This document shows, in pieces, positions 54,846 through 63,847 of a DNA stretch of 64,000 nucleotides (positions within the stretch are counted from its first letter, which is position 1; every line of letters begins with the position of its first letter). Where the stretch lies: assembly GCF_024506435.1 (NCBI RefSeq), contig NZ_JANIET010000001.1, positions 2,542,001 to 2,606,000 of the forward strand, read 5' to 3'. The DNA is from Pantoea trifolii (GTDB lineage Bacteria > Pseudomonadota > Gammaproteobacteria > Enterobacterales > Enterobacteriaceae). The notes under the pieces are model-generated. The model was not told where the DNA came from, searched no databases, and saw nothing but the letters and a program-made list of their open reading frames with translations. A program made the translations under genes and the position numbers.

Positions 54846-55420
54846 CAGCACACCTCCACGTCGGTGGTGCGTGGCAGCGCCATCATCACTTCACCGCAGG
54901 TGAAAATCAGATCCACGCCCTGTGGGAACGGATGCGGACGCTCGCGCAGATAGTGCAGAATCGCTTCCGGCAGTTGCGGCGCAATGGCACGTGATTCACG
55001 TAAGCCGGGACCAGAAAGACGCAGCGTTAAACCGCCGCTCAGTGACGGCACTTCCACAATCAGCGTGGTGCTTTTTTCCGGGGACAGATTGTCGCCAGAG
55101 GCGAATAGCGCCGGATCGGGATTGGCCGCCGCGTGCGTCAGCGCAAAGGGGGCATCGCGCTCATCGACAATCGGCACGCCGGTATGGAAACGCAGGTTGC
55201 TGCGCACCACGTCGTTATCAATGCGATTATCCAGCCACAATGCGCTCTCCTGATCGACCAGCGTCAGCAGCACCGCTGTAGCCGCCGGCGAAAGATCGCC
55301 CCAGCCCTGTTGCAGCGGCAGCGACACCATCACGCCCGGCTCGCTCATCGCTTTGAGAATGCGGCGAAAGGCACGTTGGGCATCAGCCACCGGATGGTTA
55401 AAACTTGCCAGTAAAGTCAT
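54845..55420 (-). CDS. phnH: C-P lyase core subunit PhnH
   Basis: PhnH (191 residues; E. coli 194) is a structural subunit of the PhnGHIJ core. It starts MTLLASFNHPVADAQRAFRR and has LKAMSEPGVMVSLPLQ, SNLRFHTGVPIV and APQLPEAILHYLRERPHPFP then LIFTCGEVMMALPRTTDVEV. One-base overlaps with phnG and phnI indicate coupled translation. Confidence 0.96.
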   Translation of the reverse strand: MTLLASFNHPVADAQRAFRRILKAMSEPGVMVSLPLQQGWGDLSPAATAVLLTLVDQESALWLDNRIDNDVVRSNLRFHTGVPIVDERDAPFALTHAAANPDPALFASGDNLSPEKSTTLIVEVPSLSGGLTLRLSGPGLRESRAIAPQLPEAILHYLRERPHPFPQGVDLIFTCGEVMMALPRTTDVEVC

Positions 55421-55866
55421 CAGTTATCTCCGCGAACCAGCGTAAAGAAATCCACTTTGGAGCTGGCGATTTCACGCGCGCGCAGCTGACGCTGCTCTTC
55501 ACGCAGTGCCGCCAGCGGGGCAATCAATTTTTCCTGCAACAGCGCCTGGGTTTCCGGCTGTTGCAGCAGCGCATCAATCAGCGCGCAGCGTTCAGCGTGC
55601 GCTTTGTCGCGCCCCAGCACGTAGCTAAAGCCGAGCGTGCCGTCGTGCAGTTTCACTACCGCGCGCGTTACCGTGGCATCGCCCATCACGAAGCGCTTGC
55701 CGCTGCCGCCCATACGCGCCTGCAAACGGGTTAAGCCGGTTTCTGCCGGACGGATACGTTCAAAATCCGCGTTGAGGCGTAACGGCTGCCAGTGCGCCTC
55801 GAGCTGGTTGGCATCGCTGTGCGCCAGCACCGAGAGCCAATGCTGGCGGGCTGTTTGCTGTGTCAT
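55420..55866 (-). CDS. phnG: C-P lyase core subunit PhnG
   Basis: PhnG (148 residues; E. coli 150) is a small core subunit. It has RPAETGLTRLQARMGGSGKR, GDATVTRAVVKLHDGTLGFS and YVLGRDKAHAERCALIDALL. Overlap with phnF is 4 bases. Confidence 0.95.
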   Translation of the reverse strand: MTQQTARQHWLSVLAHSDANQLEAHWQPLRLNADFERIRPAETGLTRLQARMGGSGKRFVMGDATVTRAVVKLHDGTLGFSYVLGRDKAHAERCALIDALLQQPETQALLQEKLIAPLAALREEQRQLRAREIASSKVDFFTLVRGDN

Positions 55867-56579
55867 TCGTGCTCCAGAGTCAGTTCAATCATGTCGCCAC
55901 GCGTCAGGCTGACGGAGTATTCCGCTACCTGACCGTCGCGGTGTTTATTCAGGGTGCGTACGCACAGCAGCGGCGACTGCAGCGCAATCTCCAGCTGCTT
56001 GCACTCTTTGGCCTGCGCGCGACGGGTGCTGATGCGGGTTTGGCTACGCGTCAGGCTCAGGCCGAGCTGCTGCTGCATAAAATCGTGCAGCGAACCGCTG
56101 TGGAACTGCTGCAACGCCGGCCACCAGCTGAGTTCCGCCAGGAAGTGATTGATGACGCACACCGCCACGCCATTGACGCGGCGCAGCGTGCGCAAGTGAA
56201 TGACGTTGTCGCCTTCATTTACGCCCAGCGCGCTGGCCACATCGCTGCTCGCCGGACGCAGCACCGCCAGCAGACGTTCGCTGGTAGGATGGCTGCCCTG
56301 CTCCATCAGGTTCTGGCTGAAGCGGGCTTGCGCATGCAGCGGATAATCGTAAGGACGCATCAGCACTAAAATGCCGACGCCGTGACGCCGTTGCAGCAGG
56401 CCTTTATTGACCAGCTCGTCAACCGCGCGGCGCAAAGTGTGACGATTCACTTCGTAGTGATCGGCCAACTGCTGCTCGGAAGGCAGATAGTCGCCGCAGC
56501 GATAGCGCTCCTGCAGCGCCTGCTCCAGTTGGGCAGCAACGGCCTGATACACAGTGGTCGGATGTCTGGATATCTCCAT
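55863..56579 (-). CDS. phnF: GntR/HutC-family regulator PhnF
   Basis: PhnF is the presumed repressor or modulator of phosphonate genes. The 238-residue product has an N-terminal winged helix (about residues 5-70, DYLPSEQQLADHYEVNRHTLRRAVDEL) and a C-terminal UTRA ligand domain (ARFSQNLMEQGSHPTSERLL, HLRTLRRVNGVAVCVI, YSVSLTRGDMIELTLEHE). ATG 56579 fits the E. coli start; the open frame extends to a TTG at 56588. It is the first gene of the phnFGHIJKLMN unit, 80 bases downstream of a Pho box. Confidence 0.95.
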   Translation of the reverse strand: MEISRHPTTVYQAVAAQLEQALQERYRCGDYLPSEQQLADHYEVNRHTLRRAVDELVNKGLLQRRHGVGILVLMRPYDYPLHAQARFSQNLMEQGSHPTSERLLAVLRPASSDVASALGVNEGDNVIHLRTLRRVNGVAVCVINHFLAELSWWPALQQFHSGSLHDFMQQQLGLSLTRSQTRISTRRAQAKECKQLEIALQSPLLCVRTLNKHRDGQVAEYSVSLTRGDMIELTLEHE

Positions 56580-56658
56580 CACGCTCAATACCTCATTCGC
56601 ATTGGTTGAGGAACGCAGCGGGCTTGCTGCGGGATGGCGATTACATTGCGCATGTCAG

Positions 56659-56687
56659 ATGACAGCGCCGTGACGGCTCAATGACGG
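56659..56687 (-). promoter_or_regulatory. Pho box upstream of phnF
   Basis: On the minus strand CCGTCAT (56681-56687), CCGTCAC (56670-56676) and CTGTCAT (56659-56665) are spaced by exactly 11 bases; CTGACATGCGCAATGTAAT follows, including a possible -10 TGTAAT. Confidence 0.8.
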
Positions 56688-56858
56688 GCGGATGAATTTG
56701 TTTTAGGGCAGCAGAATCGCAGCGAAACGGCAGCGGTTTTAATAAATTATTTTTAACTGTTCTGTTTGTGACAGTGTTCAAAAATTTACCGCTTATTTAC
56801 ATCACGATTTCAACAGCCTGACAGAATACAGCCTGTGGATGTTCTGCTAAGTTAAAAG

Positions 56859-59054
56859 ATGAACCCTTCTTGTCAGGCCCACCTTGAAATGATTAACGCA
56901 ATAAAACTATCGGATGGTTTTCGCCGCAACTTTGTTCGTGAAGTAATTATGCCGCTGATGGCGATTTTGCTACTGACCTTTGTCGGCGCGGGCGTGGGTC
57001 TGTTCTGGGGAACATCATTAACCAATACCGAAGCGCGCGATCAGCAACAGCGCATGATCGAGGCTTCGTTCACCCAGAGCCTGACGGAACATCTGCGCCA
57101 ATTGCGCAGCCTGACGCGCTGGTCACCGCTGGCCGATCAGCTGGCGTCGCCGCATCCCGACCAAAGCTGGCTGACACAAAATGTCGGCGGCTGGCTGTAT
57201 GACATGTTTGATCACCAGCTGGTGGTGCTGCTGGATCGTGATAACCAGCTGATCAACGTGTGGCGCAACGGCCAGCCGGTGCCGGACAAACGCATCGGTC
57301 CTTATTTGCAGGACATGCTGAACAGCCCGCTGGTGCAAAACAGCGATGTGGTGGCGGGCCCAACCGATCACGCCGATTTCGTGCGCATCGGCCAACGCGC
57401 TGCCGCGCTGGCGGTGGGCGATATCAGCAGCACCAAACAGGCCGGTCGCTATCGTCTGGTGAGCATTAAGTTTCTTGATGCTGGCTATCTGCGCAACCTT
57501 TCCGATCGCAGCCAACTGCGCCAGCTGCACTTCAGCGACAGCGAACCGGCCGGAGAAACCAAAGCGCGCTTTCTGCTGAATTCACAACAGGGCGATCCGG
57601 TCGGCTATCTCAGCTGGAATCCGGATAAACCGGGCGCGCAGATGATGCGCACTATTGGCCCTTCTACTTTGTTGTCGGTGCTGCTGATTACTCTGCTGTG
57701 TTTGGTGATGGTGCGGCGCATCTGGACCTCGTCACTTAAGCTTTCGCAGTCGCTGCTGAAACTCGGTGCCAGTGAAGCGCAGGCGCAGCATCTGGCCTTT
57801 CATGATGTGTTAACCGGTTTGCCGAATCGTTCACTGGTGGAAGATCGCTTAACCCAGGCGCTGGCGGTGGCCGGACGCCACGATCAGCGCGTGGCGCTGC
57901 TGCTGCTGGATCTCGATCGCTTCAAAAATATCAATGATACCTACGGCCATCACGCTGGCGATGAACTGATTATTGAGGTGGCGCGTCGACTCAACGAGAT
58001 TGTGCGCGCCAGCGATACCGTGGGGCGCATCGGCGGCGACGAGTTCATTATTGTGATGCCGGATGTGGAGAATATTGGTCAGGTGCAATCGCTGGCGAAA
58101 CGCATTATCAGCCGCCTGAGCGAACCGTATCAGCTGGTCGGTAGCGAGCTGTGGATTGGCGTGAGCGTCGGTCTGGCGCTGGCACCGAAGGATGGCATTG
58201 ATCGAATGGAGCTGATGCGTAAAGCGGACATCGCGCTGTATGACGCCAAGAATCACGGGCGCGGTCAGTATCGCCAGTTTGAGAAAGTGATGGATGAATC
58301 GCTGCGCACTCGCCAGCAGATGGCGGCGGATTTGCGTCAGGCGCTGGTGAAATTTGAAGGATTAGCGGTGTGGTATCAGCCGTTGATGGATATCAGCGGC
58401 CAGCATGTGGTGGGATTGGAAGCGCTGTTGCGCTGGCATCACGCCATGCGCGGCGACGTTTCGCCCGGTGATTTCATCGCCATCGCCGAAGAGACCGGCA
58501 TGATCATTCCGCTCGGCGAATGGGTGCTGCGCGAAGCCTGCAAAACCGCGCTGAAGCTGCCGGATATTGTGGTGGCGGTGAACGTCTCGCCGGTGCAGTT
58601 CCGCGCGGTGAATTTTGTCGAGCGCATCATCCATATCGTGCAGGAAGAAGGCGCCGATCCGAAACGTATGGAGCTGGAGATCACCGAAGGCGTGCTGATT
58701 GAGGATGAACACGAGGCGCGCAACAGTATCATCGCGCTGCGCGAAGCCGGTTTCCGCATTGCATTGGATGATTTTGGTACCGGCTATTCGAGCCTTAATT
58801 ACCTCAGCACCTTCCCGGTGGACAAGATCAAAATCGACCGATCCTTTACCCAGTCGCTGGGCGTGGCGCAAAACTCGACCGCGATTGTTGAATCGGTGGT
58901 GCGGCTGGGCCACGCGATGGGATTGACGGTGACCGCCGAAGGGGTGGAAACCGAAGGCCAGAAAAACGCGCTGGCCGATGCGGGCTGCAATCAGCTGCAA
59001 GGGTATTTGTTTAGCCACGCGGTGCCGTTTAGTGAGATTGAGAAGATGATGTGA
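56859..59054 (+). CDS. Membrane-bound GGDEF-EAL cyclic-di-GMP protein
   Basis: The 731-residue protein has a membrane span at about residues 31-52, a periplasmic CHASE4-like sensor domain (about 55-265), a second span (268-288), a GGDEF domain (G392-G-D-E-F396 intact, with the RIGGDEF start) and an EAL domain (E521-A-L in VVGLEALLRW, DDFGTGYSSLNYLS intact). Both synthesis and breakdown of c-di-GMP are possible; the direction cannot be told. It is divergent from phnF. The start may also be ATG 56889; neither has a strong ribosome binding site. Confidence 0.9.
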   Translation: MNPSCQAHLEMINAIKLSDGFRRNFVREVIMPLMAILLLTFVGAGVGLFWGTSLTNTEARDQQQRMIEASFTQSLTEHLRQLRSLTRWSPLADQLASPHPDQSWLTQNVGGWLYDMFDHQLVVLLDRDNQLINVWRNGQPVPDKRIGPYLQDMLNSPLVQNSDVVAGPTDHADFVRIGQRAAALAVGDISSTKQAGRYRLVSIKFLDAGYLRNLSDRSQLRQLHFSDSEPAGETKARFLLNSQQGDPVGYLSWNPDKPGAQMMRTIGPSTLLSVLLITLLCLVMVRRIWTSSLKLSQSLLKLGASEAQAQHLAFHDVLTGLPNRSLVEDRLTQALAVAGRHDQRVALLLLDLDRFKNINDTYGHHAGDELIIEVARRLNEIVRASDTVGRIGGDEFIIVMPDVENIGQVQSLAKRIISRLSEPYQLVGSELWIGVSVGLALAPKDGIDRMELMRKADIALYDAKNHGRGQYRQFEKVMDESLRTRQQMAADLRQALVKFEGLAVWYQPLMDISGQHVVGLEALLRWHHAMRGDVSPGDFIAIAEETGMIIPLGEWVLREACKTALKLPDIVVAVNVSPVQFRAVNFVERIIHIVQEEGADPKRMELEITEGVLIEDEHEARNSIIALREAGFRIALDDFGTGYSSLNYLSTFPVDKIKIDRSFTQSLGVAQNSTAIVESVVRLGHAMGLTVTAEGVETEGQKNALADAGCNQLQGYLFSHAVPFSEIEKMM

Positions 59055-59065
59055 GTGACATCTCC

Positions 59066-59090
59066 GTAGGGTCGCCATTTATGGCGACCG
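59066..59090. repeat. Short palindromic repeat, copy 7
   Basis: GTAGGGTCGCCATTTATGGCGACC between the convergent ends of the GGDEF-EAL and hyuB genes. Confidence 0.8.
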
Positions 59091-59100
59091 GGTTAAACAT

Positions 59101-61047
59101 TCACACCGAATAACGCGCTCTGAGATCCGCGAAAACGACATCCATCGGCACATCACTGTCTGCGGCTACCGCCGTAAACACCTGCTGCTTAAGGAAGTGA
59201 CGCCAGCTCACCGGCGCGGCGGCCAAAAATGCCGTCAGCACGCGATAGCGCTCCGGCGTCCAAACCGCTTCAAACGCAGTACGCGCCGCTCCATGATCGA
59301 AATGCTGCGCCGCCGAAGATAGCATCTCAGCCCGCAGCCGCGCGGTCGCAGCTTCATCAATCTCACCATCGCACAGCGCCACGCCGTAGCTGTCGCGCGC
59401 CACCTGCTCAGAGACAAACCCGCAGCGCACATCCTGTAAAACCTGCTGCACATCGCGCTCCACCGGCAAACCGTAACCACCCGCGCCAGGTCCGCGCACT
59501 TCGACGATATCGCCCGGCTGGCAGTGAATGACATCGGTGTTGCCGTGCTCTATTGTGGTGCCGTTACGCAGCGTGCGGAAGTGCGAAAGGCCGCCACATT
59601 CGCCGCCCAGCACGCCCGCCGAGGCGAACACCGAACGGTTGCGGTTGCGCGCCGTCACTGTGGTATTTGGTGCAAAAACTTCAAACGCCATCTCGGTGGC
59701 TAAACCACCGCGAAAACGCCCGGCTCCGGCGCTGTCGGCGGCTAAGCCGTAGCGATGAAAATGGATTGGCACTTCCGCTTCATTAATCTCAATCGGCGTG
59801 TTTTTCAGGAACGCCGATAACCCGCCCGATCCGTCCGGGCCATCGTGGCGGGGCGTGCCACCTGCCCCGCCGCCGACTGGGCCGAGCGAGGCCACCACGC
59901 TGCGGTTGGCGCTGTCGGTGGTGCGGATGTTCATGATCGAGTTGCCGCCCGGCGAATTGGCCGGTAAGCGATCGGGGATCGCCTGCGAAAATACGCCGAG
60001 CGTGGCGATTTGCGACAGCGCGCAAGTCAGCGAGCGCATGCCGACCGCCGCCGGGGCTTCGCAGTTCATCACCGTGCCCGGCGGCAGAATGGCGCGCGTT
60101 GGCCGCAAAGTGCCGGCGTTGAGCAGCAGGTTACGATCCAGCGTCGACAGCACATACGTCACGCCAACCAGCGCCAGCGGATGACGCTCGCGTCCGCCGG
60201 TTGGCATGTTCAGCGACGAAGCCAGCTGCGGATCGCTGCCGGTGTAATCCAGCTCCAGCGTGTCGCCGCTGACGCGCAAGGTGATCGCCACGCGGCACGG
60301 GAAGCCGCCTTCACCATCTTCGTCGGCAAAATCGGCGTAGAAGTATTCACCATCCGGAATGGTGTTGATGATGCTACGCGCCTGCGCCTCGGCGTAATCG
60401 AGAATGCCTTCAATGCCTTGCAGAAAATCGGTGACGCCAAAGCGCGCAATGATGTCGTGGATCTTACGTTCACCGACGTTAACCGAGGCGATCTGAGCTT
60501 TGAAGTCGCCCCAGTTCTGCTCCGGCGCGCGCACGTTGAGGCGCATGATGCGCGCCACTTCCTCATTCAGCTCGCCATTGCGCACGATTTTCAGCGGCGG
60601 AATGCGAATCCCTTCCTGCACGATATCGGTGAGCGAGCGCGATAACGATGCAGGTACCGCGCCGCCGACGTCAGTGTTGTGGATGTGTCCCACCACAAAG
60701 CAGACAATCTCGCCGCCATGAAACACCGGCTTCCAGATATGGATATCCGGCGAGTGCGTGGCGACGTTACCGGCGTAGGAATCATTGGTGATGCAGATAT
60801 CACCTTCCTCGTAGCTATCGATCAGTGCCAGCACCGGGCCGTAATCGATGCCGCTGTACCAGGGCGCGCCGAAGCTGCGCGGTGAAGCAAACGCCAGGCC
60901 GTCGCGGCTGACAATCTGGCAGGAAAAATCTTCCGTCTCTTTGACGAAAGTGGAGTGCGCGGTGCGCATCAAGGTGAAGGCCATCGCATCGGCGGCGGCC
61001 GCGCAGTAGTTGGCCAGAATTTGCAGGTTACGTCCGTCAATCGCCAT
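59101..61047 (-). CDS. hyuB: Hydantoinase B / oxoprolinase family protein
   Basis: The 648-residue protein is the B subunit type of ATP-dependent N-methylhydantoinase / 5-oxoprolinase / acetone carboxylase alpha family: FTLMRTAHSTFVKETEDFSC, GNVATHSPDIHIWKPVFHGG, FVVGHIHNTDVGG, GGAGGTPRHDGPDG and GAGGYGLP. It starts 1 base after the hyuA stop. Activity on oxoproline or hydantoins needs both subunits. The substrate is not determinable. Confidence 0.9.
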   Translation of the reverse strand: MAIDGRNLQILANYCAAAADAMAFTLMRTAHSTFVKETEDFSCQIVSRDGLAFASPRSFGAPWYSGIDYGPVLALIDSYEEGDICITNDSYAGNVATHSPDIHIWKPVFHGGEIVCFVVGHIHNTDVGGAVPASLSRSLTDIVQEGIRIPPLKIVRNGELNEEVARIMRLNVRAPEQNWGDFKAQIASVNVGERKIHDIIARFGVTDFLQGIEGILDYAEAQARSIINTIPDGEYFYADFADEDGEGGFPCRVAITLRVSGDTLELDYTGSDPQLASSLNMPTGGRERHPLALVGVTYVLSTLDRNLLLNAGTLRPTRAILPPGTVMNCEAPAAVGMRSLTCALSQIATLGVFSQAIPDRLPANSPGGNSIMNIRTTDSANRSVVASLGPVGGGAGGTPRHDGPDGSGGLSAFLKNTPIEINEAEVPIHFHRYGLAADSAGAGRFRGGLATEMAFEVFAPNTTVTARNRNRSVFASAGVLGGECGGLSHFRTLRNGTTIEHGNTDVIHCQPGDIVEVRGPGAGGYGLPVERDVQQVLQDVRCGFVSEQVARDSYGVALCDGEIDEAATARLRAEMLSSAAQHFDHGAARTAFEAVWTPERYRVLTAFLAAAPVSWRHFLKQQVFTAVAADSDVPMDVVFADLRARYSV

Positions 61048-61048
61048 G

Positions 61049-63097
61049 TTAGTTCGCCTCCACTGGCGTGATCAGCAGGTTGCCAAAGTTATCCACATCC
61101 ACTTTCATGTTGGGCGGCACGCAGGTGGTGCAGTCGTCCTGCGCCACAATCACCGGGCCGATCAGCTGATGTCCGGCGCGCAACGTGGCGCGCAACACCA
61201 CATCCACCTGATGCGCCGCGCCATCGATCCACGCGCTAACCTGCTGCGCCACCTCAACCGGTGCGTCGGCGGCGGCCAGCTGATTGAGCGTCGGTTTCGG
61301 CGTGGGCGAGGCGATCACTAAGCGCAGGTTGATGATTTGCACCGGCGCATCGGCATCAAAGTGACCAAACAGCTGCTGATGCTGGCGATCAAACGCGTCA
61401 TGCAACGCCGCGACATCGGCCTGCGCCAGCCAGTGCGGCTCCAGCGCCACTTCAATTTCAAATGACTGGCCGCGATAGCGCATGTCAGCGCTGTAGTGCA
61501 GCGTGAACGGCATATTTGCGCCATGCTGGCTGCTGAGCCAGTCACGCGCGCGCAGGCTCAGCGCCTCGGCTTCGGTCGCCAGACGATCCGCCAATGAAGC
61601 ATCGAGATCGCTATACAGCGTGCGGATAAAGTCGTTACGGATATCTGCCACCAAACCGCCGAGCGCCGACAACACGCCTGGCGTCGGCGGCACAATTACC
61701 CCTTTCATGTTCAGCTCGCGCGCGAGGAAGCATCCCATCATCGGACCTGCGCCGCCAAAGGCGAGGAACCAGAATTCACGCGGATCGAGGCCGAAGCGCG
61801 ATAGCAAGCCGCTGGTGTCACCATACATGCTGGAGATCGCCAGCTCGATGGCGGTTTCGGCGGTCTCTTCAATGCTGATGCCAAGCTTATCCGCCAGCGG
61901 CTGCCACGCAGCGCGCGCGGCGGCGACATCCACTTGCACCGCGTTGTAGCCGAGATCGCCGTGACCAATCATGCCGCAGGCGGCAAAGGCATCGGTGGCG
62001 GTCGGCTGCGTGCCGCCGCGCTGGAAGCACACCGGACCTGGCAGCGATCCGGCGCTGTCCGGCCCCATTTGCAGCACGCCTTGATTATCGATCCACGCCA
62101 GCGAACCGCCGCCCTGCCCAACGGACGTCACCGCCACCGACGGAATGTAGATCGGGAAATCACCGATGATTTCGCCGTTACCCTGCGCGACCTGGCCTTC
62201 AACGATCACCGCCACGTCGGCGCTGGTGCCGCCAATATCAAGGCTAAGGATTTTGTCGAAGCCGCAGGCGCTGGCGAGGAAGCTGGCACCGATCACGCCC
62301 GATGCGGTGCCGGACAGCACCATCTGCACGCATTCACTTTTCGCCTGCTCGACGCCCATCACGCCGCCGTTGGATTTGGTGATGCGTGGTGGCGGTTTAA
62401 CGCCCATGGTTTTTAGCGCGCGCTCAAACGATTCGAGGTAGTTGATCACCATCGGCTGCACGTAGGCGTTGATGGTGGCAGTAATGGTGCGTTCGTATTC
62501 ACGAATGATCGGCCAGATATCGGCGGAACAGGAAGTGAGCAAGTCGGGCGCGTGTTGATTAATGATGGCTTTCACCGCCGCTTCGTTGTGGCGGTTGCGA
62601 TAGCTGTGCAGCAGCGATACCACAATCCCCTGACAACCGGCGGCGCGCGCGGCGTTGATCGCCTCCAGCACGCTTTGCCGATCGACCTCGGTCAATACGT
62701 TGCCGTGGCGATCGGTGCGCTCTTTAATGGCAAACACCCGATCGCGCGAAATCAGCGGTGCCGGGCGGCGCGAAAACAAGTCATGAATGTGCGGGATCTT
62801 CAGGCGCGCCAGCTCCAGCACATCGCAAAAACCGTCGGTGGCAAACAACGCCAGCTTTACGCCGCGCCGCTGGATCACCGCATTAATGCCAACGGTGGTG
62901 CCGTGCGTGAAGTACTCAATCTGTTTTGGATCAAGGCCATCGCGCTGCTGCAGCTGGGTTAACCCGGTGAGAATTTCGCTGCCGGGCTGATCCGGTCGCG
63001 ACAGCACTTTTAGCGTGTGAATTTGATTGGTGTGTTCATCCAGCACGGCGAAATCGGTAAACGACCCGCCAATATCGACGCCAACGCGGTAACCCAT
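61049..63097 (-). CDS. hyuA: Hydantoinase A / oxoprolinase family protein
   Basis: The 682-residue A subunit has the ASKHA-type nucleotide-binding start RVGVDIGGSFTDFAVLDEHT, EYFTHGTTVGINAVIQRRGV, LSLDIGGTSADVAVIVEGQ and FLAFGGAGPMMGCFLARELN. It works with HyuB in ATP-driven ring opening. Its start is 15 bases after the GNAT gene, so the three genes probably form one unit. Confidence 0.92.
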   Translation of the reverse strand: MGYRVGVDIGGSFTDFAVLDEHTNQIHTLKVLSRPDQPGSEILTGLTQLQQRDGLDPKQIEYFTHGTTVGINAVIQRRGVKLALFATDGFCDVLELARLKIPHIHDLFSRRPAPLISRDRVFAIKERTDRHGNVLTEVDRQSVLEAINAARAAGCQGIVVSLLHSYRNRHNEAAVKAIINQHAPDLLTSCSADIWPIIREYERTITATINAYVQPMVINYLESFERALKTMGVKPPPRITKSNGGVMGVEQAKSECVQMVLSGTASGVIGASFLASACGFDKILSLDIGGTSADVAVIVEGQVAQGNGEIIGDFPIYIPSVAVTSVGQGGGSLAWIDNQGVLQMGPDSAGSLPGPVCFQRGGTQPTATDAFAACGMIGHGDLGYNAVQVDVAAARAAWQPLADKLGISIEETAETAIELAISSMYGDTSGLLSRFGLDPREFWFLAFGGAGPMMGCFLARELNMKGVIVPPTPGVLSALGGLVADIRNDFIRTLYSDLDASLADRLATEAEALSLRARDWLSSQHGANMPFTLHYSADMRYRGQSFEIEVALEPHWLAQADVAALHDAFDRQHQQLFGHFDADAPVQIINLRLVIASPTPKPTLNQLAAADAPVEVAQQVSAWIDGAAHQVDVVLRATLRAGHQLIGPVIVAQDDCTTCVPPNMKVDVDNFGNLLITPVEAN

Positions 63098-63112
63098 GTG
63101 AAAACTCCAGTG

Positions 63113-63559
63113 TCAGGAGGGAGGAAATTCCATCAGTTTTTGCGGATCCTGCACCACGCGCCAGCCAAGGCGCTGATACAACGGATGCGCATCATTGGTC
63201 GAGAGCATCCAGCGGTGCACTGTGGCCAGCTCCGGATGCGCCCGCACGCACGTTGCCAGCCAGCTGCCTAATCCGTGACCGCGCCAGTTTTCATCAATCA
63301 TCACGTCACACAGCCAGCCGAAACGGGTGTAATCGGTTACCAATCTTGCAAAGCCAATCTGCTGATCCTGGTGATACAGCCCGAACGGCAATGAACCAGC
63401 AAAGGCGCGCTCGGTTTTGGCACGCGGCTGGTCTTTCGCCCAGTACGATTTTTCCGTCAGCTGTTGGTGGATGTAATCAAAATCCAGCCGTGCGCGCTCG
63501 GTGGAGAGCGTGAAGGCATCGCGCTGCCAGATGTGATCGGGAATGTTGAGTGTGCTCAT
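63113..63559 (-). CDS. GNAT family N-acetyltransferase
   Basis: The 148-residue protein has a GNAT core: SYWAKDQPRAKTERAF, FGLYHQDQQIGFARLVTDY, the acetyl-CoA loop region WRGHGLGSWLATCVRAHPEL, and the C-terminal NDAHPLYQRLGWR. The substrate is unknown. Location upstream of hyuA suggests a link to amino-acid or hydantoin metabolism, but this is weak. Confidence 0.88.
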   Translation of the reverse strand: MSTLNIPDHIWQRDAFTLSTERARLDFDYIHQQLTEKSYWAKDQPRAKTERAFAGSLPFGLYHQDQQIGFARLVTDYTRFGWLCDVMIDENWRGHGLGSWLATCVRAHPELATVHRWMLSTNDAHPLYQRLGWRVVQDPQKLMEFPPS

Positions 63560-63847
63560 AACAACTCCTTGTAACGGTTGGAATCAGTGTAAAAGCGACG
63601 CGCTGAGTTTACCGGCTGAAGCGCGGGTGTTTATCCGCAAGATACGGTGAATTTGGCGATGAGAAGAAATTTTATGCTGTGGCGGTCGGTCGCCGAGTAA
63701 ACGTGGCTGATACACACGAGAGGGTTCCGACTTTGCAGACGTGTCTTGATTCGGGCCTGTTATACGCTGCACTAACATGCTCGCCGCCACGCGATCGCAT
63801 AAGTCCGTCGGCTTACAACACTTTTAAAAACTTGATGGAAAATTCTT
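63560..63847. other. Intergenic region before the last gene
   Basis: 288 bases between divergent genes; no supportable gene, repeat or clear promoter motif was seen. Confidence 0.4.
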
